A stretch of DNA of 64,000 bases, taken from assembly GCF_001905345.1 (NCBI RefSeq), contig NZ_LFBV01000001.1, positions 1,003,321 through 1,067,320 of the forward strand, in the 5' to 3' direction. Positions within the stretch are counted from its first letter, which is position 1; each line of letters opens with the position of its first letter. The DNA comes from Streptomyces uncialis. Lineage in GTDB: Bacteria; Actinomycetota; Actinomycetes; Streptomycetales; Streptomycetaceae. The notes under the pieces are model-generated. The model was not told the origin of the DNA, made no database searches, and saw nothing but the letters and a program-made list of their open reading frames with translations. Position numbers and translations under genes: made by a program. Of this stretch, positions 8,709-17,882 are shown piece after piece.

Positions 8709-9490
8709 GGCACCTCCCCGTGTTAGCTGCTAGTCACTTCGTGGGTGCATACCGTAGCCCCTCGACGGGACATCGTGTCCAGGAACCGGGAAAACGTACG
8801 AGCCACACAGGAAGTTCCCGCGCGACGTGCAACATGATCCGCGATCACGCGACACTCTCGCACCCCGCAACCTCTGATTCCCACAAGCCACTGATGCCAA
8901 CACCCGTACCTGTCAGGGTTTCTGGCGCAAGGACAGATACAGGACACGTTCCGTCGTCCGGCGGCGTTCGGCCGGGGAGTCGGAGGTCGGAGTGGGCGGC
9001 CTGCGGTTCGAAGGGTGTATCCCGAGAAGGACAGGTCTGCACGACAATCATTCAGAGAACGCTCCCGGACTGCCAAGCGCTCCAGGACATGTTCCACCCA
9101 TCGAGGGCGTCGCCGGGGGCGTTCGTCCCGTCAGGGGGATTCTTTACCACTGCGACCGTCCGCCGCGAGGAACTCCACGAGACCGCCAACCGCGGGTAAC
9201 ACGCCGTTCATGACCCACGGGCCACGGAGCAGTCGCTGATGCGCGGCCCGCTCGCGCCCTCCGGAGCCGCCGGTTCCGGACGAGCATCGGTCATCGTCTT
9301 GGCCGAACGCCGCCAACTACGAAAGACGCAGTCGGTGCGGTGCACCCGGGGTTCCGCACGCACACCTCAGCCGGCCGGCCGACCCGCCGGGAACCCTCAG
9401 GCTGTCCGGCACGCACCCGCGCCCGGCGAGCGCGCCCACCCCGCGACCGGCCGCTTCCCGGCCGGACCACCGCTCATCGCCGGTGCTCGT
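8709..9490. other. Long gene-free stretch
   Basis: About 780 bases with no frame that has both Streptomyces codon bias and a recognisable product. Base composition is less G+C-rich than its neighbours. Several short frames can be opened on both strands, but their translations look random (scattered Cys, Trp and His). I see no tRNA, repeat array or clear transposase remnant. It probably holds the promoter of the DUF6227-like gene at its left end; the rest is unexplained. Confidence 0.4.
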
Positions 9491-10600
9491 TCATCCGTCG
9501 TACAGCTCTGTGTACGACGGATAGAGACCACCTTCGCCGTCCACCGATTCCGCGGATCGGACAGCCCTCACGATCGCCCGCGTCACCAGATCCGCCCCCG
9601 CGGCCAGGATCTCGTTCAGCGCCAGTGGATTGTCCGAAGGCAGCTCATGCTTCCCAGACGCCAGCGCGAACACGGTGTCGCCGTCGTTGAGCAGATGCAC
9701 CGGTCGCACGGCGCGCGCGATCCCGTCGTGCGCCGTACCCGCCAGCTTGTGCGCCTGCGCGCGGGACAGGTCGGCGTCGGTCGCCACCACTGCCAGGGTC
9801 GTGTTCAGGGGCGTTCCGGTTAGTCCGGCGGCGGCTGTGTTGCCTGTGGCCCGGGAGTTCATCCGGTCGGCATCGTCCAGCAGTCGCTGGGCCCGCTCGT
9901 GCACGGCGAGAGCCGGATACGTCACCCGTCCCTCGAAGTACTCCCCGAACAGCGCGCCTGTCGTCGTGTCCACCACGGAACCGGCCGCGTTCGCCACCAC
10001 CAGGGCTGCGACCGTCACGCCTGACGGCAACCGGACGCCGGCCGTGCCGACCCCGCCCTTCAACCGGCCGACGACACCGCCGGTCCCGGCGCCCACGCAC
10101 CCCACCGCCACGGGCGCCCGCAACCCTGTCGCCGCCGCCGCCTCCACGGCGATCCGACCGGTGGAGGCGTCCGGCCTCGCCCGGAAGTCGCCACCGCGCC
10201 CCAGATCGAAGACGCAGGCCGCCGGGACGACAGGCACGACGTGTGCCGGGTCCACGCCGACCCGTACACCACGCCGTTGATCCTCCAGCCAGGCCATCAC
10301 CCCGGTCGCCGCGTCCAGGCCGTACGCGCTGCCCCCGGTCAGTACGACGGCATCGATCCGTTGCACGATGTTGCGTGGATCGAGCGCGTCCGTCTCCTTC
10401 GTACCCGGCCCTCCGCCGCGTACGTCGACGGCGGCCGTCATCCCGCCTTCCGGCGCGAGTACGACTGTCGTACCGGTCAAGTAGCCGTCATCGACCAGCG
10501 TCGCGTGCCCGACACGCAACCCCAGCACGTCGGTGAGCGCGTCGATCAGCGCGGGCGAATCGGACGTATCCGGGGTGGTGCCAGGAGTCTGCTCCGTCAT
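9491..10600 (-). CDS. P1 (S58/DmpA-NylC) family peptidase
   Basis: 369 residues. The fold is that of self-cleaving N-terminal nucleophile hydrolases (DmpA aminopeptidase, the nylon hydrolase NylC). Visible are RVGHATL, the glycine-rich DVRGGGPGTKETD, VLTGGSAYGLDAATGVM, and the GCVGAGTGG turn. TPLNTTLAVVATDADLSR contains the likely autocleavage site Asn266-Thr267, so Thr267 would become the N-terminal nucleophile, as in NylC. The ATG at 10600 has AGGA upstream. It is the last gene of a tight leftward operon, 13 bases after the small membrane protein gene at 10614. The substrate is unknown. Confidence 0.88.
   Translation of the reverse strand: MTEQTPGTTPDTSDSPALIDALTDVLGLRVGHATLVDDGYLTGTTVVLAPEGGMTAAVDVRGGGPGTKETDALDPRNIVQRIDAVVLTGGSAYGLDAATGVMAWLEDQRRGVRVGVDPAHVVPVVPAACVFDLGRGGDFRARPDASTGRIAVEAAAATGLRAPVAVGCVGAGTGGVVGRLKGGVGTAGVRLPSGVTVAALVVANAAGSVVDTTTGALFGEYFEGRVTYPALAVHERAQRLLDDADRMNSRATGNTAAAGLTGTPLNTTLAVVATDADLSRAQAHKLAGTAHDGIARAVRPVHLLNDGDTVFALASGKHELPSDNPLALNEILAAGADLVTRAIVRAVRSAESVDGEGGLYPSYTELYDG
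9493..9522. terminator. Stem-loop overlapping the P1 peptidase stop codon
   Basis: A perfect 12-bp stem, ATCCGTCGTACA at 9493-9504 and its complement at 9511-9522 with a 6-nt loop. It lies within the last codons of the leftward peptidase gene. It may act as a terminator or 3' stabiliser while also encoding the C-terminal YTELYDG. Confidence 0.45.
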
Positions 10601-10613
10601 ACCGTCCTGCGTA

Positions 10614-11048
10614 TCACGCTCCCCAGCGGTGTTCGACGTCCCGCGCGGGGGCTCGGCGGCATCGGCCGCGTGCCCGGCGCACACATGACAGGACGGCAGC
10701 GCCCAGCAGAATCGCCAGTCCCCGCAGCAGCCGTCGCGACACAGCACGCCCGTCGAGCGGATCAGCAGTCGAAGCGGAGCGATGCGACTCGTCGGCCCCC
10801 TCCGCACCGTCCACCCGGCGACCGGACGGACCGATCGTGCCCTCGCTCGGGCCGGTGCCACGTCGCACCCGAGCACCCGCCGGCCCGGCGGGCCGACCAC
10901 AACATTTCAGGCCGTCGCGGTGCGCACTTCGGCCTGCTCGGGGCCCGGTCGGCGCCCGACCCTCAGCAGCGCGGCGCTTGCCCACCTGCTCGCCTGGCCC
11001 GGTCTCCGGCGCACGCGCGGGGCCGTCGGCCTCCGATGAAGGGACCAT
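10614..11048 (-). CDS. Small protein with one C-terminal hydrophobic segment, unknown
   Basis: 144 residues if started at the ATG at 11048. The bulk is Gly/Arg/Pro-rich and low in predicted structure. A hydrophobic helix near the end (LLRGLAILLGAAVLSCV) is followed by an Arg-rich tail, suggesting a tail-anchored membrane protein. No family is recognised. Support comes from tiling: it begins 14 bases after the LtrA-like stop and ends 13 bases before the P1 peptidase start. The frame is open much further upstream, so it could be a chance frame; call with caution. Confidence 0.42.
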   Translation of the reverse strand: MVPSSEADGPARAPETGPGEQVGKRRAAEGRAPTGPRAGRSAHRDGLKCCGRPAGPAGARVRRGTGPSEGTIGPSGRRVDGAEGADESHRSASTADPLDGRAVSRRLLRGLAILLGAAVLSCVRRARGRCRRAPARDVEHRWGA

Positions 11049-11062
11049 CCGCGCCGAAGCAG

Positions 11063-12265
11063 TCAGCCCACCGCCTGGCCGCCCCGCCTTCGCGACGGAG
11101 GCCGGGCGGCCAGGGTCACTCCCACCGTGATCGTCGCGGTCAGGACCAGGCCCGCCGCGAGAACCGCCCACTCGCCCGCGAAGGTGCATGCCAGAACCAG
11201 CAGCGTCGTCACCGGCAGAACCAGCTGCTGAGCCGTCCCGGCCTTGTAGTAGCGGGCGAGCAGCCACCACACGATCACCAGGTACACCGCCGTCGGGACC
11301 GTCACCGACGCGTTGGCCGCGAGCTGGGAGATATGTGTCTTCCCCACCGTGTGCTCGACGCAGATCTCGATGCCCGAGCCGATCGCCGCCGCCGAGCCCA
11401 GGATCAGATAGTGGCCGTACCCCCACAGGAACGCCTGTCGATTGCTCCTCAGCCGTCCCTGGACCGGGACCACAAAGTAGATCCACCACCCGGCGAACAC
11501 GATCAGCAGACCGCCGATCGAGATGGGGATCAATCGGCCCAATTCGTTGTGCTCGTCGACGGCCGACTTCACGGCGACGGTGGCCGCCGAGATCGACTCG
11601 CCCAGCACGATGATCGTGAACAGCCCGTACCTCTCGGAGATGTGGTGCGGGTGCCACGTTGTCGAATGCCTGTGCTCCGCGACCGCCGGTACGCACAGCT
11701 CGGCGATCACCATCACGAGGAACGCCCACGGGCGCCCCTCCTCGGGCAGGAGGAGCAGGGACAGCCATCCGACCTGGCACAGCGCGATGCCGGTCGCGTA
11801 CCGCAGCGCCATGCCGCGCTCGTCCCCGGTGCACCCGGTCGCGGCCCGCAGCCACTGGGTCACCATCGCGAGCCGCATGATCAGGTAGCCCAGCCACAGG
11901 ACGAAGAAGTGGTGGTCGAACGCCTCCGACACCCCGGCCGCGAGTACCAGGACACCCGCCATCTGCACCAGCGTGACCACGCGGAACAACGCGTCGTCGT
12001 TGTCGTAGGCCGAAGAGAACCAGCTGAAGTTCACCCACGCCCAATAGATCGCGAAGAACACCATCGCGTAGTTCAGCACGCCCTGCCCGGCATGGTTCTC
12101 CGCCACCGCGTGCACCAGCGACATCCCCGCCTGTGCCACGGCCACGACGAAGCACAGATCGAAGAACAGCTCCAACGGTGACGCCGCGCGATGGGACTCG
12201 TCCCGCCCGCGGGCGACCATGGGACGAAGCAGCGCTCTCGGCGCTGACGAAGGGGTGGAGGCCAT
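11063..12265 (-). CDS. Low temperature requirement protein A (LtrA) family membrane protein
   Basis: 400 residues with about 11-12 membrane segments. The family signature near the N-terminus is visible: SPLELFFDLCFVVAVAQ and then a NYAMVFFAIYWAWVNFSWF segment. RYGLFTIIVLGESISAA is the second characteristic block. LtrA was named from a Listeria mutant unable to grow in the cold; the molecular role is not known. The start at 12265 puts the charged segment ARGRDESHRAASPLELFFD near the N-terminus. It leads a leftward operon and is divergent from the 60-residue protein gene at 12589. Confidence 0.9.
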   Translation of the reverse strand: MASTPSSAPRALLRPMVARGRDESHRAASPLELFFDLCFVVAVAQAGMSLVHAVAENHAGQGVLNYAMVFFAIYWAWVNFSWFSSAYDNDDALFRVVTLVQMAGVLVLAAGVSEAFDHHFFVLWLGYLIMRLAMVTQWLRAATGCTGDERGMALRYATGIALCQVGWLSLLLLPEEGRPWAFLVMVIAELCVPAVAEHRHSTTWHPHHISERYGLFTIIVLGESISAATVAVKSAVDEHNELGRLIPISIGGLLIVFAGWWIYFVVPVQGRLRSNRQAFLWGYGHYLILGSAAAIGSGIEICVEHTVGKTHISQLAANASVTVPTAVYLVIVWWLLARYYKAGTAQQLVLPVTTLLVLACTFAGEWAVLAAGLVLTATITVGVTLAARPPSRRRGGQAVG

Positions 12266-12588
12266 GCGGACAGCACAGCAGAGGCGAGCCGTCACCCTGG
12301 GTCGTGCGGGCCGTGTGTCGGCCCCGATGCCGCTTTGTGTGGCTCCCGGCCGAGGCTTCTGCATCATCGGTCGCGGAGGCGGCCTCCCTCGCGGGTTCCC
12401 GCTGCGGGAGCCCTTCCAGGGACTCGCCGTCGGCTCGGACCCAGGGCGGCTCGTGTTCCGTGCCCTGCGCACCACCCGCCTGGACGGCGACCGACTCGCC
12501 GTCCGGCGGCCCCACCGCCCCGTCCACCGCGGGCCGGCTGCTGTCGATGCCGTCGGGGGGCGGGTCGACGGATGCGTACGCTGGAGGC

Positions 12589-12771
12589 ATGAGCACCACA
12601 CCCCCCGCCGAGCCGCGCGATCCCAAAGAAGCGCTGAACTTCGACGACCCGTTGTCGCAGCAGTCGTCCGACGACTCGGACGCGGGCTGGGGCGAGCGTT
12701 CGGCCGCTTCCGGTGACAGTGCCGCTGACCTGGCACGATTCCTTGACGAGAAGCCGCCCCACCACCTCTGA
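12589..12771 (+). CDS. Small conserved acidic protein (60 residues), unknown
   Basis: MSTTPPAEPRDPKEALNFDD begins a 60-residue acidic, soluble protein ending in DLARFLDEKPPHHL. It resembles a small hypothetical protein I remember in many Streptomyces genomes. GGAGG lies only one base before this ATG, which is too close; an in-frame ATG at 12547 is the alternative start. No known domain. It is divergent from the LtrA-like gene. Confidence 0.65.
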   Translation: MSTTPPAEPRDPKEALNFDDPLSQQSSDDSDAGWGERSAASGDSAADLARFLDEKPPHHL

Positions 12772-12919
12772 GTCAGCTGTTCAGACGGCTGCCTACCGCG
12801 CTCCCGCGCAGGGCGGGACGCTCCCGAGAGCGGCGCAGCGGCACGATGCGCACGCTCTTCCTGTGTGGCCGATGCCGGGACGGTGCTGGCGCGGAGGGCC
12901 TGCCGGTATAGGCCTCCGT

Positions 12920-12955
12920 ACATGCGAGAGCCCCCTGCCCACATGCGAGAGCCCC
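12920..12955. repeat. 15-bp direct repeat
   Basis: ACATGCGAGAGCCCC occurs at 12920-12934 and again at 12941-12955 in the gap between the small acidic protein gene and mscL. No function is evident; it could be a regulatory pair or a simple duplication. Confidence 0.5.
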
Positions 12956-13015
12956 ACGTGGCGAGGCGGGCGACGAAGCCGCCCGAGCCGCGCGGGGCCC
13001 CTTCATGCTGAGTGG

Positions 13016-13507
13016 CTACTCCCGTTCGGTCCGCGGTCCCGTTCCCAGACCGCGCTGTGCCACCAGAGCGTCGCGGATCTCCTTGAGAACCTCCAGCTCG
13101 GACACCTCGATGACCTCCTGCGCGCCTTCCTTGGCCGCCTTGCGGTCGGCCTGCCGCGCCAGGTACTTCGACATCGGCATCACCATCAGGAAGTACACGA
13201 CGGCCGCGGTGATCAGAAAGGTGAGGGTGGCGCTCAGCACCGTTCCCCACATGATCGGAATGCCGCTGGTGGCCGTGCCCGTCTTCGCGTCGAAGCTGCA
13301 GGGGCCCTTCAGACAGGAGCTGTAGGCGTCCAGGTTCTTCGTGCCGAACGCCCCGACGAGCGGGTTGATCACGCCCTTCACCACGGAGTTCACGACGTTC
13401 GTGAACGCGGCGCCGATGACCACCGCGACCGCCAGGTCGATGACGTTCCCCCGCAACAGGAACGCCTTGAAGCCCTCCCACACGTTCGGCTTCTTGTTCT
13501 CGCTCAC
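13016..13507 (-). CDS. mscL: Large-conductance mechanosensitive channel MscL
   Basis: 163 residues. The first helix and TM1 are intact (VWEGFKAFLLRGNVIDLAVAVVIGAAFTNVVNSVV), then a periplasmic loop with two cysteines (SSCLKGPCSF). TM2 follows (GTVLSATLTFLITAAVVYFLMV), and a charged cytoplasmic helix with SELEVLKEIRDALVAQ. MscL forms a pentameric emergency valve opening under hypo-osmotic stress. The GTG at 13507 is preferred over the ATG at 13549 because AAGGG lies upstream and homologues begin with SE(N/K)K. The loop disulphide pair is a feature of Streptomyces MscL proteins. Confidence 0.95.
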   Translation of the reverse strand: MSENKKPNVWEGFKAFLLRGNVIDLAVAVVIGAAFTNVVNSVVKGVINPLVGAFGTKNLDAYSSCLKGPCSFDAKTGTATSGIPIMWGTVLSATLTFLITAAVVYFLMVMPMSKYLARQADRKAAKEGAQEVIEVSELEVLKEIRDALVAQRGLGTGPRTERE

Positions 13508-13669
13508 CACGAGGCCCTTCTTCGCAAGTACAGCATGTGGAGTAATCAACTCCGCAACCTACGGCAGGGCTCTGTGGGCCTGTCCAATCCGGTGACGCGA
13601 TCGAGCGACTTGACAGCGGACCCCGTGTGAGCTGCGCGCTGAAGGCCCATCGCGCGAACCGGATGGTGA

Positions 13670-14491
13670 TCACCGGCACAGGACCACCGCCAGCGGTGAA
13701 ACAGCGCCCGCCGCGGCCAGCCGCCCCGCTGTGCGGCGGGGTGCGGAAAGCACCACCAAGGCACCACCCTCCAGGGAAGCGGCTGCTGCCTTCGGCACCT
13801 CCGCGACCCGTACACCGGCCGCTACGACCCGGCCCGCCCCGTTCCGTGCCGGACCGCCCGCGGTCACGATGTCCACGCGATCGCCGGGCCTCAGAAGCCC
13901 CGCGGCTGCTACGTCGGCGATCCTGACCGGTGCGCGCGCCCAGGGGGCAACGGGCCTGTGCTGGTCCTCCGCCGAAACGCGGCCCGCCTGTTTGGCGGGC
14001 CGCTGGGGTTCCGTCGGCCGCTGCGTCAGATCGGCCACGAGCAGGCCGGTCACGACGGCGGCCAGACACGCGGCTCCCGCCCGCCGCCCCTGTCGGGCGA
14101 CCCGGCGCACCGCTGTGAATCGGCCCCGCACCCTCAGGGGCGGGAACTGCGGCACCCCGCTCGTCGGCGGAACCTCGCCGTACATCGGCGGGGAAGGCGC
14201 CTCGGCGCCGATGGCACCGCCCGCGATGGCGCCGCCCGCACCGAGGCCGCTCGCGATGACCCGACCCGAGCCGACGTCGCCCGCACCGAGGCCGCCCGGC
14301 GGAGGGTCGGTGCCGCCGGGGTCGAGGAACGCGTCGTCGTCGGGCCATGGGCCGGCCGTCGAGCCGGGCCACGAGGCGGCGGAGGGGGCGCGGTACGGGG
14401 AGCGGGCCCGGGAGTCGGGCCGAGCGGGGGAGGGGACGGACTGCGGCACGGAGGTCACCACCTGCGACGAGAAGACGGATTGCCTCCTCAC
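13670..14491 (-). CDS. SAF-domain protein (CpaB/RcpC-FlgA-like)
   Basis: About 273 residues from a GTG at 14491 (GGAAAAGG lies upstream); the frame is open to 14659, so the start is uncertain. A Pro/Gly-rich cytoplasmic part is followed by one membrane helix (AGAACLAAVVTGLLVADL). The C-terminal part is a SAF-like beta-clip domain with PVRIADVAAAGLLRPGDRVDIVTAGG. The family includes Flp pilus assembly CpaB and flagellar P-ring chaperones, but here it is isolated from pilus genes. It lies between mscL and the MTA phosphorylase gene, all leftward. Function unknown. Confidence 0.75.
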   Translation of the reverse strand: MRRQSVFSSQVVTSVPQSVPSPARPDSRARSPYRAPSAASWPGSTAGPWPDDDAFLDPGGTDPPPGGLGAGDVGSGRVIASGLGAGGAIAGGAIGAEAPSPPMYGEVPPTSGVPQFPPLRVRGRFTAVRRVARQGRRAGAACLAAVVTGLLVADLTQRPTEPQRPAKQAGRVSAEDQHRPVAPWARAPVRIADVAAAGLLRPGDRVDIVTAGGPARNGAGRVVAAGVRVAEVPKAAAASLEGGALVVLSAPRRTAGRLAAAGAVSPLAVVLCR

Positions 14492-14680
14492 CTTGAGCCT
14501 TTTCCGCGAGTCGCGCTGAAGCGTGTGGGCTACCGGCCGGTTGTGGAAAACCCCGACACCCGAACGAGGGCTTCCGCTGCGCCCGCTCCTCCCGACCACT
14601 GGGCGCGGATGGCAGGCACGTCGAACGTAAGCCGCGCCAACCCGCGCCACCCGCGCCACCCGCGCTGCCCCGAGTGCCGC

Positions 14681-15589
14681 CTACGGAAGCTCGATGCCCG
14701 TCTTCGCGCCGCCCAGCGCGCCCGCGCACGGACAGTGCCGCTCCCCGTTCACCGGCAGTTCGGCCACCGTGTCGAAGAGAACCGTGCGCAACCGGTCGAC
14801 ATTGGAGGCGAAGACCCTCAGCACCTCCTCATGGGAGACCCCTTCGCCCGCCTCGGCTCCCGCGTCGAGATCGGTCACCAGGGTCAGCGAGGTGTAACAG
14901 AGTTCGAGCTCACGTGCGAGGACGGCTTCGGGGTGGCCCGTCATCCCGACCACGGACCAGCCCTGAGCCGCGTGCCACAGCGACTCGGCCCGCGTGGAGA
15001 AACGGGGTCCTTCGATCACGACGAGTGTGCCGCCGTCCACAGGTTCCCAGTCACGGCTCCGCGCCGCCTTCACCGCGACGCGGCGCCCGGCGGGGCAGTA
15101 CGGATCGGCGAACGTCATATGGACGACATCGGGTACGGCACCGTCAGGGCGCGGCACTCCGTCGAAGAAGGTCTGGGTACGGGACTTCGTACGGTCCACG
15201 AGCTGGTCGGGCACCAGAAGGGTGCCGGGACCGTACTCGGCCCGCAGTCCGCCGACCGCGCAGGGTCCGAGGACCTGCCGTACGCCCACGGACCGCAAGG
15301 CCCAGAGATTGGCGCGGTAGTTGATGCGGTGCGGTGGCAAGTGGTGATCTCGGCCGTGCCGGGGGAGGAAGGCGACCTTGCGGCCCGCGATGTCACCGAG
15401 GAAGAGGGAGTCGCTGGGCGCCCCGTAGGGGGTGTCGACCTGGACCTCGGTCACGTTGTCGAGGAACGAGTAGAAGCCTGAGCCTCCGATCACCCCGATC
15501 TCCGCACGGTGCACCGCGTCGCCGTCCGCTCCAGCGCTCCACGGCCGGGTCTCGCCGGCCGACTGTGTCACGTTCGCCTTGTCTGCCAT
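14681..15589 (-). CDS. mtnP: S-methyl-5'-thioadenosine phosphorylase (PNP family)
   Basis: 302 residues. It begins with IGVIGGSGFYSFLDN, the phosphate-binding loop of the purine nucleoside/MTA phosphorylase family. FLPRHGRDHHLPPHRINYRANLWALRSVGV and VIEGPRFSTRAES are further family blocks, and GMTGHPEAVLARELELCYTSL covers the base and ribose pocket. It converts methylthioadenosine and phosphate to adenine and methylthioribose-1-phosphate in methionine salvage. The start is the ATG at 15589 or a GTG at 15598. It could alternatively act on other 6-oxopurine nucleosides; MTAP is the usual annotation. Confidence 0.88.
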   Translation of the reverse strand: MADKANVTQSAGETRPWSAGADGDAVHRAEIGVIGGSGFYSFLDNVTEVQVDTPYGAPSDSLFLGDIAGRKVAFLPRHGRDHHLPPHRINYRANLWALRSVGVRQVLGPCAVGGLRAEYGPGTLLVPDQLVDRTKSRTQTFFDGVPRPDGAVPDVVHMTFADPYCPAGRRVAVKAARSRDWEPVDGGTLVVIEGPRFSTRAESLWHAAQGWSVVGMTGHPEAVLARELELCYTSLTLVTDLDAGAEAGEGVSHEEVLRVFASNVDRLRTVLFDTVAELPVNGERHCPCAGALGGAKTGIELP

Positions 15590-15682
15590 GGTCGGCACCC
15601 TAGCCGCGCGCGCCCACGCCGAGGACCCCGCGTCGGTGACGCGGGGTCCTGGAGGGTGCGATGTCCGACGTGACCGTGGTGG

Positions 15683-16024
15683 TCAGGCGGCGGAGGTGCT
15701 GCTCGTACCGGACGAGCTCGACGACGATGCCGACGAGGAGCCGGACGACGAACCCGACGAGGAGGACGTCGTCGAGGACGACGAGTCGCTCGACCCGGTG
15801 GAGGCCGCCGACTTCGTCGCCGGTGCGGGCGAGCTGCTCGACGAGGAGCCACGGCTGTCGTTGCGGTAGAAACCGGAGCCCTTGAAGACGATGCCGACCG
15901 CGGAGAACACCTTCTTGAGGCGGCTACCGCAGCTGGGGCACTCGGTCAGGGCGTCATCGGTGAACTTCTGCACCGCTTCAAGGCCCTCGCCGCACTCGGT
16001 GCACTGGTACTGATAGGTCGGCAC
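15683..16024 (-). CDS. FmdB-family zinc ribbon protein
   Basis: 113 residues. The N-terminal 45 residues are a compact zinc ribbon, MPTYQYQCTECG followed by CPSCG, with two CxxC knuckles. After that comes GSGFYRND, the standard end of the FmdB domain. The remaining 50 residues are almost pure Ser with Gly, Thr and Ala, a low-complexity tail common but unusually long here. FmdB-like proteins are annotated as putative regulators but their role is not established. It is leftward, 93 bases before the MTA phosphorylase start. Confidence 0.9.
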   Translation of the reverse strand: MPTYQYQCTECGEGLEAVQKFTDDALTECPSCGSRLKKVFSAVGIVFKGSGFYRNDSRGSSSSSSPAPATKSAASTGSSDSSSSTTSSSSGSSSGSSSASSSSSSGTSSTSAA

Positions 16025-16091
16025 TTGCTTCCTCCTGGCACTCTCACTCGATGAGTGCTAACGACGGTCCATAGTGACGTATTCCGTTGAA

Positions 16092-17420
16092 TCAGTCCAC
16101 CGACACCGGCGGGCGGTGACCGACGCCACGTGCGACCGTCCGTGAGGCGGCCGGTGGCGCGAGCCGTGAACGGAGGGTCACCAAGGTCAGCAGAGCCAGT
16201 GCGGTGCCTCCCAGGGGAACCAGGAATCCGGCGCCGTCCCAGGCCCGGTCCTCCAGCTGACCGGCGACCGTGACCGCGGCCGCCTGCCCGAGAGCGACCG
16301 CTCCGGTCAGCAGGGTGAACGCTTCCGTGCGACCGGTCGGCGGGACCAGACGCTCGACCAGTGTGTAGCCGGTGATCAGGCCGGGCGCGATGCTCATGCC
16401 GACGAGAAGACCGATACCGGCGAGCAGTGCGGGCGACTGCGCGGCCCACAGACCCGAGGCCGTGATGGTCAGCGCGATGTATCCGACGAGCAGACGCTTC
16501 TGCGGGGCGGCCTTCCACACGATGGCGCCGCAGGCCACACCGGCCAGCATGTTGCCGGCCGCGAAGACGCCGTAGAGGACACCGTTCAGTCCCGGCTGAC
16601 CGATCGACTCGGTGAACGCCGCGAGGGACACCTGCATGCCGCCGAAGACGGAGCCGATACCGAGGAACGCCACGATCAGCACGCGTACGCCGGGTACCCG
16701 CAGCGGGGAGACGGGCTCCACGCGCGCGTGGGCCGCGTTCGCGCCGGAGTCCGAGGACTGCGAGGAGAGATCCACGCGCGTGGGTGCGTGCCGTCGGGAC
16801 GGGACGGGCTGTGTCGCCTTCTGGGCGGCGAACAGGAGACCGCCGACCAGGGTGAGGCCCGCCTCGGTGAGAAGACCCGCGGCGGGGTCCACCGATGTGC
16901 ACAGTGCGGTCGCGAACAGGGGGCCCAGTACGAAGGTCAGCTCGTCGGTGACCGATTCGAAGGCGGTCGCCGTGGTCATCAGTGGTGACCCCTGCAGCTT
17001 CACGCCCCATCGGGCCCGCACCATGGGGCCGGCTTGGGGAACGGACGCGCCAGTGGGCACGGCGGCCACGAACAGTGCCCACAGGGGGGCGTCCGTCAGC
17101 GCCAGCACGGTCAGGGTGAGGCCCGACGCGGTGTGCAGCAGCACACCCGGGAGCAGCACCGCGCGCTGGCCGAAGCGGTCGGCGTACTTGCCGTTCAACG
17201 GTGCGAAGACCGCCATGGACACACCGGTGGCGGCGGAGACGGCTCCCGCGATGCCGTACGAACCCGTGGTGTGTTCCACCAGCAGGACGATCGAGATGAT
17301 CAGCATGGCGAACGGCAGGCGCGCGGCGAAGCCGGGGAGCAGGAAGGCCCATGCGCCGGGTGTGCGAAGAAGTTGTCCGTAGCCCGGCCGGGAGGGCTTC
17401 GAGGTGACCGTGGATGCCAC
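16092..17420 (-). CDS. MFS transporter, 12 TM
   Basis: 442 residues from a GTG at 17420 (AAAGG is upstream; the alternative GTG at 17450 has no ribosome binding site). About 12 membrane segments with the MFS motif A region LNGKYADRFGQRAVLLPG after TM2. A central loop with SRRHAPTRVDLSSQ separates the two halves. No substrate-specific motif is recognisable; members of this Streptomyces group are annotated only as MFS transporters, presumably exporters. It is the first gene of the leftward run down to mscL, with small gaps. Confidence 0.88.
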   Translation of the reverse strand: MASTVTSKPSRPGYGQLLRTPGAWAFLLPGFAARLPFAMLIISIVLLVEHTTGSYGIAGAVSAATGVSMAVFAPLNGKYADRFGQRAVLLPGVLLHTASGLTLTVLALTDAPLWALFVAAVPTGASVPQAGPMVRARWGVKLQGSPLMTTATAFESVTDELTFVLGPLFATALCTSVDPAAGLLTEAGLTLVGGLLFAAQKATQPVPSRRHAPTRVDLSSQSSDSGANAAHARVEPVSPLRVPGVRVLIVAFLGIGSVFGGMQVSLAAFTESIGQPGLNGVLYGVFAAGNMLAGVACGAIVWKAAPQKRLLVGYIALTITASGLWAAQSPALLAGIGLLVGMSIAPGLITGYTLVERLVPPTGRTEAFTLLTGAVALGQAAAVTVAGQLEDRAWDGAGFLVPLGGTALALLTLVTLRSRLAPPAASRTVARGVGHRPPVSVD

Positions 17421-17882
17421 GGCCCGTGCCTTTCTGCCACCTGGTGACACACCCGTAGGGCGGGGTGCCGAGAGCTGTCCTCATTGCGCGGAACTGCGGT
17501 AGATACCGGGCCGCCCGCATCGAGGGCATCACGGCGGCCGGCCGCCATACGGTCACGCCAGCTCTGCGTCAGGCAGAGTTGGTTCGATCAGAAGTATCCA
17601 CGCATCCTACAGGGGCGCCGGGCGGCCGACGCGGTGAAAGCGCGAGGTGAGGCGCTTGTCACCCCCCGTCCGCCCGGTCGGGCCTTTCGGCCCCCGGCGA
17701 CCGTCAGCGGGCCGCAGGCGGCCCCTCAGCGCCGCTCCAGGGCCCGGCTCAGCGTCGCTCCAGGGCGCCCCCGAGGACGCCAGCGCTGCCCCCGGGGATG
17801 CCGACGCCGCTCCAGGGGCCTCAGCGCCACCCCCGGGGCGTGAGCGGCGCTGGACGCCGTCCACGCACCGCCCGGCGCCGTC
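17421..17882. repeat. Gene-free stretch with degenerate GCTCCAGGG repeats
   Basis: About 460 bases between two leftward genes. The right half (about 17725-17830) repeats a GCC/GTC-GCTCCAGGG motif three times and related CCCCCGGGG blocks, so it looks like a decayed short tandem repeat. Frames here encode only Pro/Ala/Arg-rich low-complexity peptides. No gene or RNA is supported. It should hold the promoter of the MFS gene (left) and the 3' end of the antiporter transcript (right). Confidence 0.4.
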
